DNA of 64,000 nt from Gordionus sp. m RMFG-2023 (lineage: Eukaryota > Nematomorpha > Gordioida > Chordodea > Parachordodidae), in the NCBI RefSeq assembly GCF_954871325.1, contig NC_088776.1, positions 50,114,569 through 50,178,568 on the forward strand, read 5' to 3'. Position numbers and translations under genes: made by a program. The notes under the pieces were generated by a model that was not told the origin of the DNA, did no database searches, and saw nothing but the letters and a program-made list of their open reading frames with translations. This document shows, piece by piece, positions 28,801 to 43,600 of the stretch (its first letter is position 1; each line of letters opens with the position of its first letter).

Positions 28801-31800
28801 TTCCAACGACAAACAAAATTCTTGATGAATTGGAAAATTTCCCACGAAAATTAAAATCGCATTATAATTCTAGTATTTAATAAATTTTTTGTATAATATT
28901 GTATTTGATAATAAGTAATAAAAACTTGTTCTTTAAAAAATTTTCTACTCGATATTTTATACACACTACAATTAGTATTTTCAATAAAAAAAATTTTATT
29001 CTATTTATATTATATGAGAATTTAAGTTGAAACTAGTTTTTAAGCCAATTTTATAAAAAAATTGACACTAAACTTTATTTCAATTTTATATTTTTTAAAA
29101 AAATTTATTTATAATATACCTAACTTAAAATAAAAATTGGGTTATATATAACCTTTATTTCTTCTTTAAATAATTAGTAAATAAAAGCTAAAAATATTAA
29201 TATAATTATTATTGAATTATGAATAATTTAAAAGAATAGCTCAAAGATATGACCCGGCCGAAGGTGGGGGAAAAGCTGGCCGAAGGCCAGCCCAAAAAAG
29301 TTTGAGGGCAAAGCCCCCCAAAAAATCTTCCCCCCTATAGGAAAATCCTGGATACGCCACTGGTTTCATGATTGAATTTTTAGTAGATTTACTGAATCCT
29401 TATCATTTAAAAAGGTATTTTGGGTTGAGATTGTTTGTATGTTCATTTGGTGTGTTTTACACTTATTTTATTGATGTTTTTATGAATATAATATAATGTG
29501 TATATTCGAATATTTTTTCGGTTGCACATATGTAATAATACTCAGTTATTATCTCATTTGTTTTGTATATTTGCATTCCTAATTATCTTTATCAATGTTT
29601 ATCACCCTCCCGAGCTTAGTGACTCTTCGTTTATCTATTCTATACTATATTTATCTTTCCCATTTATCATGTGGTACCTTATAAATTTTTGATAAGCTCT
29701 CTTGTCACGCTTTTCTCTAGCCTTTTAATGAAATATCCAATTTCCCTCTAATAAACTTTAACTTTGATAGTAGAATCAACCACATAAGATTTTCTTTCCA
29801 TAAATTTTAAATCCATTAAACTGAAATTATATCCAGCCATTTTAATATCTTATTAAAACATATGAGTGATTTCTACAGCTTTGACCAGACTTATTAGAAT
29901 TTCATAATCAGTTTTAAAGTTTGAAATCTTAAAATATAAAATCTTTTAAAGATCTTTGATCTCTGAATATTTTTTGAGAATGAAATAGGATTTTTGATCA
30001 ACAAATTTTACCTAATTTAAAATCATTTTTTTGGTAGTAACTTTTTTATAATTTATGCACAAAATATCTTTTATGACGAAATCACAATCTTGTAAAAAAA
30101 CTCTAATTTTTGTGATCCTTGAAGATTTTGTGCAAAAAAAATCTTCCAATCAATATGCTCTACGTTATATTTATAGAATACGCTATAGAATCTATTATAG
30201 AGCCCTACATCAGATCTATTCTTTTAGATATGACACAATACGAAAAAATAATTAAAAATTTTTTGACTGACTGATCAAATCCTACCATTTTTCAGAGATA
30301 TTATCCGACTCGAAATATTATTTTATTATTAATAAAGGTCCGATATTATTTATTGGACAAGATAAAAAGTATACGACATTTCAATGAAAGGAATAATTGA
30401 AGTGCTGAAGGAAAATATAAATTTTTTTTTAGTATTTTACATATTAGGTGAAACAAAATAATTTAAAATTTGTCAATGTCCGAGTTATGTTCGAATTAAA
30501 ATGTTAAAACCAAGGCCGATATAATTTAGTCCTATAAAATGTTCGGGATAGTCGTCCCCTCACTATCATGATTATCTTTCCATGTAAATTTGGATACTTA
30601 AATAAGCGCAAACTTTGAAAGTTAATATTCTTTCCTTGTGGAAAAATTTTTATTAAAAAACTTTATTTTAGATTGGTGAAACACAATGTCGGGGAAAATT
30701 CTATTATAAATTTTATCCATAAAAGGCGAAAAACTATTATAATATACCTTAAAATGCTTTTAGTCAAAATAATTTAAATTTTGTAAAAAAAACAATATAT
30801 GCAAAATAACTATTAATTTTAATGTTCGATTCAATATATTTGAGAATTTGAAAAAACTCATTTAATAATTTGTATAATATTTTTGTCTTTATCATTTAAA
30901 ATAGAATTTAACTATGCTTATATTATAATGGCGACTTTGGCTGAAAGAAATTTTCAATTTTTAGAAAATGACTTAATTTTGCTTACAATTTTTTTAAAAA
31001 TTTTATCAAGGAATCGAAAAGGAAAATGAATTAGCGAAAATTTTTCTCATATTCCATTCTATAATATTTATCAGAGACCTAAAGGCCCGGCCCTAAGCCC
31101 TGCCCGGGTAAACGGGCGAGGCCGTATTTTAATTTTTTAAATATACCTGGACCTGACCTAAAAAAAATTTCAAATACCCGAGCTGGCCTGAAATTTTTTT
31201 AAAAAAAATACCCAGGCCGAGCCGTATATTTTAAACCGCCATTATTAGCTATAAAATTAGAATTATATAATATATTTAAAAAAATTCGGGCCGGGCTAAA
31301 AAAAAAATTTTTTTTTAAATCTGGGCTGGGCCGTACTAATGGTACTTCAGCAGGTCTCTGATATTTATAGTTTATCTTTCATTTTATGCCTACCTTTCAC
31401 GATTTGAACTTTGTCGAAGTTTTCTTTATTGAACCCTACATTTGAAAAATAGATATATTCCATAATTTAAACCATTACCTCCGATTGTTCTAGTAAATCT
31501 TTAACAAATTTTTTGCCTAAAGGAATCATGATAATCATTTTCCTAACACGATTTAAGTGATAGCATAAGAAAATCAAGGTAAGGAATATTAGATCTCTGA
31601 TTAATATTATTATATTAAACCTGATTAAATTTATTTATTTAATATTATGCCCATCCCGATATTTTTTTAATTGAATAAAATAAAATTAATATTAATTTCC
31701 ATGTCTGTTGTCCTAATAGCGCTTTATTTTTAATTAAAAGAAAAGAGGCCGTTTGCCAGACTTTATTTATTTTTAAATCCCAAGCCCGGAGCAATTTATT

Positions 31801-34800
31801 TTTAAATTTTAGGGTCGAGCACAGGTACGGTCTGAAAAAGAATCAGGATTCAGGTTTCTAGTCTTGGTCATAAATTTTTTACTTATTTAAATTTATCTCA
31901 TTGAATTCCTATAATAAAAATAATTTTTGAATGGTAAATAAGTTCATTAGGGTCTTTTTTGTTTGGGGTTATTACTTAATACACTATTTGTAATGTATTA
32001 TTCCTGGGGAGTTCACTAGCATCAATTCTAAAATTTGGAAAGCTTCATTTTATACTAGTATTTTATTTTCTTGGATATAATTGCACGAAATTGCACCATT
32101 TCTTTCTATTTCTTAATATACCTGAATTAGAGATCTGCAAAGTTAGGCCCGGCCCGAACGGGCTCCCGGGCCGGGCTCGGGCTTAATTCTATTTAAAATA
32201 ATCGGACCGGGCCTAATATTTTTAAAAAAATTTTGGGCCGGGTCGGGTCGGACCTTGGAAATTTTTCTTAAAATATATCTAATTGAATTTTTTATGTAAA
32301 ATAAAAAATTTTGATTTAATTTATTGAAACTAAACGCCAAATAACATATGTCTTTTATTTTTAGTAATTATAAAAATTAATTTCTAAATTTAAATAGATT
32401 CCCGCCGGGCCGGTAAATTTTTTTAAAATAAATTTCGGGTTCGGGCCGGCAAAATTTTTTTGAAAAGAATTTCGAGCCGGGCCGGGCTTGTAAAATTAGG
32501 CCCGATGCAGATCACTTATCTGAATGTTAATACCATTTTTTTTAATTATACGCTTGATTTTATCTAAACAAGTAATAAATAGTATCGTAATGAGGCAAAA
32601 AAAATTTTATTATATAAACCAGCTCTTTATTAATAATTAAAACATCTTTACAATTACTTACTCATTTAGGATTTGTTATTTTTCATGACAACTATAATTA
32701 TATAGTCAATTATTAAAAAGTAAATAATGATCCTTTCTTTATATAATCATGAGATAACTCATAAATGGCTTTATTATTAAATATTATTGCCTCATAAAAC
32801 TTAATTGGAGTAAAGCCTCAAGCTCAATGTATAATTTAAAATACTTTTAAGCACTTTAAATCATAATAATTATTAGGGGAAATGTGCCATAAATGGCCAT
32901 GTGTGAAGACTGGCCACCACCCTTTAACTTTTTATCTATTGGTCCAATTTCTCTCAAAATTGGTCAAAATGTGTATATTTATGATGTGTACCTTCCTAAG
33001 TATTCAATAAAAAAATATTTCAAATAAACTGTTTTTAGTACCTCTTTCTGGAAAAATCAGGTTACACATTTTTTGTTTGGTGAGAAAATTACTAATTTAG
33101 ATTACTGATATTTTATATAAATATTATCCTTAGGAATTTAGCATTATTCACACAAAAAATTAGACTTTAAAAGCTTTATTTAATAGACATATAAAGGCGC
33201 TTAATTATAATAGAGAGGTGAGTATTGACTGGCCATGTATTGATTGGTCACAATTCGCACATTCACATATTTATATTAAAATGAAAAGCTCTTACAAAAC
33301 AACATTTGGTTAAAAAAAGGATGAACGAGCTTAAGAAATGATAATTAAGATATTAATGTATAATATTATCATTAAATAGATGTGGTAATAAATTGAGATT
33401 TTAATACTAATTAAATTAGTGTATAATTAATTTTTTATACAACTAAAAAATGTAGAAACAAATAATATAGGTCTTTTACAAGTATTTCATATTGTATTAT
33501 TTCATATTTATAATAAAATTCTTAAATAATATATTATGACCAGTTAACACATAGTTAAATCCCATTTAGCTCATAAATTATACATAGAGCTTTAATTCAA
33601 ATTTTATTTTAAAGATTAATATTTAGGCTACACATTGATATAAAATTTGTTTGGTTAAACATAAATTTAAATTTTTCAAAAAAGCAAAAACATGGCCATT
33701 CATGGCACATTTTCCCTACCTTTTCTTTACCATTTAATTATATTTATGATTGGCAATCTTTTTTTAGACATATATTCATATTAAATACTCAGCGGCTGAT
33801 TGTCGGACCAAGGGCTCTGTGGAATAATTTACATAGAAATGTATATAGGTCGTGTATCATCATTTGGTTTGTTTCTTAGCTATCAATTATTTGATGGACT
33901 TGGGAAACCTTTAGTAAAATGGCACAATGGACTGAAAAAACTCCTCTTCAAAAAAAACGCCTATTTAACTCAATTTTTCTTTGTATAGAAAATATACCAG
34001 TAAATAATTTAATTATGCTACTATTTTATGCTATCACTTGAAGAGAAAAAAAGGATGTTGATTTACATGGCACTATAAAAATTATACTAAGTATTTTAAA
34101 GAAATAGGTTTTTAAGTCAAATGAATGACAGGTTCTTGATTCATCAAGCAGTCCTTACAAGTCTACTATTTATTCTCACTATTATATTAAAATTATTATC
34201 TATTTTGTCCACTATATCCATTCGCACTTGTACAAATAAATGCCATTTTCTTTTCTAAAAAAAATGCCTCTGAAAATAAATAGAATGGATTAGCATTTCT
34301 AAAGATATACATAATGATTGATACCAAATGCTGAAAAATCATTCAAAAATTAGCTCAATCACAAAGATTGTATGTTAATTTTTCTCTTATAAATAAATTC
34401 CTTGCCCGTTTATAAAATATTTTTAAGATTATTTTTATGTGTTTGAAAAGAATTTAAAATTGTACCCATTAATTATTCGCCTTGCTTTAAATTAATGACT
34501 TGAAGTTGGAAAATAGCAAAATAAGATGTTGTATACCTTTTTAAATTAAATTTGAAGATCCGATTTTGCCGAAAATGTATTTCCATTTATGTGAAATACC
34601 CTAGCTTATAAAAAAGTTCAGAACTTTACTAAAATCACACGAAAATTACCCTAATTAACTGAAATAACGTAAAATTTTATCAAATTTTGAACGAAAATTT
34701 TTTTTAGCCATGCAAACGATTTTTTTAAAAAATGAAGGAAGGTGTTTTAGTTGCCTTTTAGGGTCCACAAATCAGCAATTTTAAACCGTGGGACATGTCC

Positions 34801-37800
34801 TACTGTTGTATATGGCCAGTCCACTATTGTAATATACTATAGGTATTAAATTTATATTTGAAATTAATCAAAATATTTTTTACTTTTGCAAATCATATTT
34901 ATTATTTTTACAAGTGTATAACGTCGTAGGGTATGCAGTAAATCAGGATATGGAGGAAACTTTAAATCATTTTTAGCCCGCAATTTTCACATTTTAAGGA
35001 CCTCAATTTCTAAAATCTTATTTGAATCATGTGTATAGTGTACACCTGACGTAGATGTATATTGGGGGCGGTCCGTTTGTATTTTTATAGCGCCACATCG
35101 ATGCGCCGATAAAACAACATACATAAACAGTGTGCCAACAAAATAAGCATAAAAATCAAAATGTAAATATACATCTTTATTACATTACACACTATACAAA
35201 ATATGAATATAAATTTTCATAAATATAAAATATCTATAAATGATTCATTAACTTAAATGCATGACAAGATGATTGAAAAATTGCACAAAATTTATAAAAA
35301 AGGGAATATACTATAATGGATATATAAGTATTTTACACAAATATAAATTTAAATATACAAATTGAATTTAGAAATTAAACCAGAAAATATATAATTGTAG
35401 TCATCATAAAAATATATTTTATACAAGTTATCTGAAGATGATTAAGATATTTTTGAATTCAATATCAAACCAGCAACTAGGTTGTTAAACGGCTCGTTTT
35501 GAGCCTATTTTTAAAAACGGCTAACTCAATATTTCATCCAGTATGATATTACGAGCCTAAAGATTTTGCTTGTAGAAGGAACAAAGGTTTGGACATCTAT
35601 TAGCGAAATCTCGTGGCTTAGGCAATATTTTTCTGGCTAAAATATTGAGTTAACCGATAATATACGTATACTCGAGGTGCTGATAGCTGGAACGTATTGT
35701 CCTCCTTCAAAATATAAAAAAATAAGCATATTGTAATTTATTTTCAAATAGTATTAGCTTAAAATTCAAAATAAATATATCAAAATTTTAATGCCATGGC
35801 TGGCCTATTAAATTTTTATGAAAAATCGGATTTGCGGGGCTTTGCCTTATACTATTTTTAGGTATAAATTGTCCGGCCCAGCCAGAAATTTTTTTTTTAC
35901 AATTTGCCTTGCCCGGCCGGTTATTATTATTTTTTTACTTTTCTCGGCCCTGTCAATTTTAATTATTTGATTTTCCCAGCCGGCAGGCCGGGATACATAA
36001 TTTAGAAATATTGGGTTATAGCTTTATTTAATATACAAAAATCGAATTTTAATTTAGACTAATTCATACATGAGAAAATTGTTTATAATTTTGTAAGGTT
36101 AGTAGAGCAGATACTTATTCATATCCCGAAATATTCCTCCATACCCTGTTATACAGGTGTTTTCCAACAAAAAAAATGATTTTTCTAAAATTTTGTATAA
36201 AGTTTATATAAATAAATAGTAATATTTTCGTTATATATTATCACAAATTAATGAAGATAAATGGTTATAATAATTGATGTTTTTATTTTGAATCAATCGT
36301 TAAAAATTTTTATCATAACATAAATATTTTTCTTAAATTACAAAATGATAATTTTTTTCAACCAGAAAAAAACTCTAAGGTTAAAAGTCATTAACATTTT
36401 TTTGTCAAAACGCAATTTATTTATTTATTTTGTTATATAACTTATAAGTTATCTCTTTGACCTCGTTGAAAAATGATTACGTTTGATCTTCAAAGCATCC
36501 ATACAAAGTATTAACCCCTATATAAATTAAGATTAAATGCAATAATAATCATATGCATTAGGCCGAAAAATTCTACCATTTCCTTCCATTCCCATCGAAA
36601 ATTTTTTTTTTCTATTCGCTCATAAGAAGATTAAAATATTATGAAATTCTTTTAAAAAACAATTATAGGATTGAGCCCTCTAAATCTTTGGGCTAATAAT
36701 CAAAAAATCTTCCAACCACTTTCTAAGCGAGTATATATTTTTTATCTCGATGTATATTTTTTTATTTTTCATATGCCATAAAGTTTCATTATTATCATTG
36801 TTCCCATATTTCAATTACAACTTATAATTTACCAATTTTTAATTAATAAGTTGAAGTAAGGCTTATAAAATAATATCAATATACACATGCAAATACATTA
36901 CTTATTCGTTGATTTACCCCAATCCTTTTTAAATTCAATAAGTTCAAGTAACGCTTTAAGTGATGTATCAAATTAAACCAAGATCAGTTAAATATTTAAA
37001 TGTAGAAATAGAATCTATTCACCATATTATATAGGCATATCCAGAGGGGAGTTAAAACCTCTCTCTAGCACAAAAATTATATTTTATTTTTTATATGATA
37101 CAAACAAAAAAAACCTAGCAAAGCTCCGTAGAAAGGATTTCTCGTATTTATAATGGAATTATGATGCTGATATAATAATATTAATTTATATATAATCTTG
37201 TAAATGTAATGTTTTTTTAAAGTATAATTAATAAGTTTGTTAATTAATGACCGGTTGTTGTTTGTTAAATTACTATCTATCACCTGTGAAACAAACATTC
37301 AATCAGTTTGATAACCTATCAAATTTATAATAAACGCGTTTTGTTCAAGAGATGCGGTATTTAACGCTATCGAAATCAAAGCTGATATAGCTATAATTTA
37401 ATAGATAAAACTAAAATAGTGATAAATATTTTAATCAAATTTCAATTATTTTTATAATATTGGATATTTTTTATCATGGCAACTAAATATTTTCAAATTT
37501 TATCATAGCGTTATCATCATTTCCTCCATATTTTATAAATTTGACACCTTTTATTTATTGGCTTGATTTTGTAAATAATTCAGTGTTAAATACCACACCT
37601 TTTGGATAAAGCGCGCTTACTATAAATTCTAAGTAATATTGAAAATTTTTTACAAACCTATCATTTAATAAAATTGGCAAATAAACCATTTATGGATAAC
37701 CAATCCTGAACAATGGATAGTGAAAAAAATAACGTAAATATGATTTTACTGAAAAACTCAATAGGGTAATATTAAAATTATATTATATACATTTGAAATT

Positions 37801-40641
37801 TATCTTTACAGAAACAGCTAACAATTTGATTTCTAGATAATGGAAAAGGAGTATATTGTATAAATCTAGTTATTTACGATTTCGAATTTGTTTCTAAAGA
37901 AGTTAAACTCAAATGGGCGAATAAAGTAGTCTTATACAGGAATATGAACCCTTCGACTAAAAAAAGGGTCCGAGTACATGAATGAAAGGACCCGGGTCCA
38001 GGGTTCGGGTTCAGGGAATAAAAATAATGACTCAAAATAAGAATTTTTTTCATTCATTTATTATTATACTTCAATATATACATATTTATAATTTACAAAT
38101 GAAAAATGAAATAATTTATATTTTAAATGTTTTATTCTCGCACAATCATAATATCTTCTAAAATATTATCCTTGAGATTTCCACGTGTAGACAATATATA
38201 ATTCATAGATGAAAATTCACGTTCTGCCCTTACCTAAAATAGATAGTTATCTTTATAAAATTATTGTACTTGTGTCGCCGGTACAGTCATGAAGATTCTA
38301 GATAAATATATTCTGGATATATTGAAGAACTTTCTTCCCAGAATTTTAAAATATTTATATTCTTATTTATTCTCTTAACTTCTGAGAACTTTACTATAAA
38401 AGATGCAATAGTCATTTTTGATCCTCCTTTCTATCTATGATAATTTGATTTTTTTTCTCTATCTAAAAGTAAAATTTCAAGATCATCAATGTTGCTATCA
38501 TTATTATTATTATCACTACAACCAATAGATATTGTCGTAGCCTCTTATATATTGTAAATAATAATGTTTTGCTTATGCCATAAATCCTTAAGATTTAGCC
38601 ATTTGTTTTTGCTCAATACTCAATAAAATTTGATATAGAGGGTCTAAATATATAGAAGCGTATACAACACTATCTTGCAAATATTGTTGCTCTCAAATTT
38701 TCATGTTTTCTAATATTTCGTATTAAAAGGACTGTATAATCGGCATCTAATCCATATGCCATAAAAATCATCATAATTGTTATTGTAATCTTAATATTTT
38801 TCTTTTTAAAGGAACTAATACACTAGTAAGGTCCTTTATTTGGCACCAATCATCTTCCGACAAAATGACTTCACATGCTCCTATTATAAAATTATTACAG
38901 AAATCTTTCAAACTTAATAATCGTTCTAGCATCATACAAATTGAGGACCAACGTGTTGTGCATTATCATTTAAATTAAAATATTATTATTTGTACTACAA
39001 AATAATTCACTTTCAAAATAATCAACGTGTTCTATAACATAGCATATTAATAAATTTACATAATAAAATATTATTACACTGGAAAATAATTTATGATATT
39101 AATCTCTAAATAAAATGGAAGTCCAGGAAGAAAATTGAAAGAAAAACGCGAAGATAAAATAAATGATTCCACAAAAGTTAAATTTAAAAAAATTTATATC
39201 ATTTTTTTAAAAATAATTTATTTTAAAAATTTTTTATGATACCTAAAACCCTTGGACTCTCCACTTTTAAAAAGGGTCCGGGTTCGGGTTCAGCCAAAAT
39301 ACGAGGGTTCAGGAGGGTCCGAGTTCGGGTTCACATCCCTGCTTATACCCTTACCAACTAAAATTGCCAATACAACCAAATCTTTGTCTAAAATTGTTTT
39401 TATAGTAGTCGGTCCTCTAATTATATGATTCTGAAATTGTGTATTTTGCTGAACTTAGGGTTCTTTACGACAGCATTTAGAACTGTTGTAATATTGTAAA
39501 TGATTATTTATAATTGTATTTAAATGATAAAATTAATTATTATAATATATGTATATATTATGAACCTGTTGTTAGCCATGTATTTTGTTGATTTTTGTGA
39601 AAAGAAATACAGTGGCAACAAAGGAAAAGGATTTTTATTTTCATTAATTGATTTTTGTAAGAAGAAGATTTGATTTTTGGAAAAATTATTTACGAAATCA
39701 ATAAAGAGACCAAGATCAAGAAAATATTTAGTTAGCAAGGAATATACCAAATATTAAATTAATCAAGGTAAGGAAATTTGCAATTTAATTTATTTTCAGT
39801 TTAATTTAATTTTCATATGAAATAACTTTTTATTAATTAATTTATTTTCAATTTAATTTTAATTTTCATATTAATTAACTATCATTTAATTTTAATATTA
39901 ATTAACTTTCTTATTATTTATTATATAAAAAATAATACTAAATTCTAAAGTACGTGATCAAACCTTTGAAATTTACAGGTTGGTTATTTTACACATAGTG
40001 GGATGGCATAGAATATATTTTTGGCAACAGATCTTCACATTTAAAAGCGCGCTCAACAAATTATTTTCCTATAATATTCCTTATTTATTTATTTCTATTT
40101 TTTTAAATTCTATTTCCCCATTTTTACCCCCTCCCCTCCCTTATCACGGGCTTTAATAAAAGATTTGAAAATTTATAACACTCATGGAAAACCTAAATCC
40201 ATGCCATATTAAAAATAAATAATACGTCTTTTCATACAAATACACTGTGTTTCAATTGAACTGATTTCCTTTTTGTTTTAGCAATAAATCTGTCAATTCT
40301 AAATATAATTCAATAATATTTTATAGATTGAGAGAGGGATAAATTATCAATGTTTTCTGCAAATTTCATCAAACAGGGTCCAAAGTTATGCGCATTCAAA
40401 GTTGGATAAATAAAATTCTAACTTTTCAAATGTAAAAATATTATCATATTTTTATTTTATTGTTTTATATTTTTTTTATCAGGAAAATATAAATAACACA
40501 GGCGCGTACGCAGCGGGGGGGGCAGGGGGACAAATCCCCCCCCCCCCTCCCCAAAGCCAAAAAATGCAGATGCCGGATTATATTTTTCAAAAATATTATT
40601 GTTAATATTAATTTATATTTGTTAATATTTATTCTTATCTC

Positions 40642-40674
<33 letters not shown>

Positions 40675-43600
40675 TTATTTATCACATTCATCTACTAAGT
40701 TATTTTATCAATCAATTTCGATTTCAAGTTTTCCTTGGCGTAATTTACCTATTATTTTCAAATTTTAGTGGCGTAATATTTATCTAAATTTCTAATAAAA
40801 TAATAATTATCTCTGAAACTCTTTGTCCAACAGGGAGAAAAAAATTGCAAGCTTGTTCAACGAGATCGAGTCTTCGCCACAGTAACAGCTATTTTGGAGT
40901 TAGAAGAGCTGATTATTAATGCTATTACTGAAATATCACAATGGCTTGAAAGAAATATTTCCTCAGAAGCAAGAAAATTATTGGATTCAATACTTATTCC
41001 AAATTTTTTTTCTCATTAGAATGTATTATTTAATTATACAACTATTTTATGTAATACTTTTCAAAAACATAACATTGACTTGATTAAGAAGATGAGAATA
41101 GCGGAGAGCATTTTATTAGAACTCAAGGAAATAGAGCTAGTGTTGTTGAAGAATTTCATATTTTATATGTTATTGTTGAGTCAAAAGCAGAGCTATACGT
41201 GTTAAATATTTGTCCCCCTCGACTTGCAGCAAGCAAGCTCATCATCAAAACATTAATATAGGATCAGTAGAAGAGTATTATAAAACAAATGTCCCCTCTC
41301 CCAACCTTTTTCATATGGTGATAGAAAAAAAATATAAATATTTGTTATATTTTTATCATGAAGATGTTAAAATATTTTATGATGCCTTATTAGCTGAATA
41401 ACTATGATTAAAAGATTAACTATGGTTGATACAGTCCCAAAAAATGCTATGGATGCTTTTTATTTCAAACACATTTTAGATTATACTCCCAATTATTAAA
41501 ATGGTTATATATATATTAGCAGCTCTTTAGTAAACTAATGAGAGAACATTCACTTTTTTAAGAAGAATAACAGAGCCTTGCAGAGGTACCATTTGCAGGA
41601 CCAGGCCCAGATTTTATTTTAAAATTTTTTCCGGCCCGGGTTTTTTTTTAAAAAATTTTCAGGCCCGGCCCGGCTGGCTTAGCCCGAATTTTTTAAAATA
41701 AATTATATTTATTTTTGATATTTATAGCTAATAATGGCGATTTCAAATATTTGGTTTTAAAATATACAACTCGGCTCGGATATTTTTTCTTAAAAAATTT
41801 TCAGGCCCAGCCCGGGTGTTTTTAAAAAAAATTACGAGCCCGCGTATATTTAAAAATTAAAATACGGTCCGGCTCAGGGGCCGGGCCTGCAAGTCTGTGA
41901 AAAACATACCTATGAAATACAAAATCTGAAAGTAGATTGAATGATTTGGATCTTTTGAATATTCATAGACATTTAACGCCAAGCAAGGATTGATAATTGA
42001 AAAATTAGCTCAAAACATACAAAATACAATTATTCCTAAGAAACTTTTTGTGTATTAATTTATATTTACAACATTTAAATTTTTTATACTTTATATATTT
42101 TAAAAGCTCAAAAAATTCAAATTTCAATTTTGGGTCATTTAGGTGATTCATATCGTGGGTTATATTCACTTTATATTTTATGATTCACATTTAAATGCCG
42201 GTTTATATATATAATTTTTTTAATTCACATTAGTTTAAAATTGTGTATTAGAAAAGTTATTAATCCTAATAAATTTATGCTTAGTATTTTTAATTAAAAA
42301 TATTATTTCTTAAAAAAATTTATTATCCCCCCCCAGACCAAATTCCTGCGTACGCGCCTGAAATAACAATATATATGTCGTAATTTTTAAAGGGATCAGA
42401 ACTATCCGGGATCATCAGGGGTTTTAAAGGGATCCCTTTAAGAATTCAATTTTTTAAAGGATAATACGGTATTATCACGTTTGAACCATGATATAGATGA
42501 ATCTTAATTTAAAACGCGGTTTACGTACGTTTTGCTTTATTTTTTTAAAATAAATTGTATTTATTTATTTTTAGTGTTGTTTTTTTGGCCTTATGAAATA
42601 AGATATGTCTAATATAGGGTATCAATCGATAGCTAATCAAAAGATCTATTCAACTGGAGGTCAATCTCTCCCCCTTAATGGGCGAGTCTAGGTCTGGGGG
42701 GTCAGTAATATTTTTATCAAAATAAAATATCGATATGGTTATCAAATAATAGCTAATTTTAATATCTTTTGACTGAAAGTCTTCATTCTTGGTGATGGGT
42801 ATGACTTGGTGGGGAGTAGATAGAGGGGGGGGGTGTAAGGTAATTAAAATATTTTTTTATTGTAAAAATAATTATCACTTATAGAGGGCGGGGGGTCTAT
42901 GTCTTGGGGGGGGGGGGGGTCAGGAATATTTTTATCAACACAAAATATCAATATGGGTAATAAGAGCTAATTTAAATATCTCTAGATTGAAAGTATTTAT
43001 TTTTTGTATAATTTGTATAACTTGGTCTGGGGGATGGATGGAAGGGAAAAAATAATTTTTTTTATAAAAAGTCATCCTTAGCGACTGCTTAAATATCAAA
43101 TTTACAGACATAGCTTGGCATCAAGCCACACTTCCTTCCAAACATGGCGGTCTTGGTATAAGATCCCCATTGTCGATCTCAATATGTGCCTTCATTGCCA
43201 TCAACCTTCAGGCACGTATATTAATTGACTAACATCTGTCGGTTCACGATCCTTTTTTGAATACAGCTAAGATAGAATGGGCAAAATCCGTCACAACCTC
43301 AACCCTATTTCCGATCTCTGAAAGCAGAACGATTATAATTTACCACATTTGAAAAACTCCGTTGATTACCTTATTTCGAGTCTCTCACCATTGGCCAAAG
43401 ATCGAGGATATTAATTTTTAGATGTTATTCCATCTACCAATCTCAAACTCGAATTGGACAACCATGAGCTCAGCTATGCTTTATGTATCAGGCTCAACAT
43501 TCCCTTTTCATTACCATATAAATGCAACAAATGTCATACTGATGATAACAATATGGCGCTGCATCCTTTACATTGCAACCGTAATCCCGGTCGGCAAGCT

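Noticed and set aside
42895-42920. Long G-run as a quadruplex or telomere-like signal
   Set aside because: It is one of many homopolymer G/C runs that belong to element arms in this window, without the spacing of a telomere repeat.
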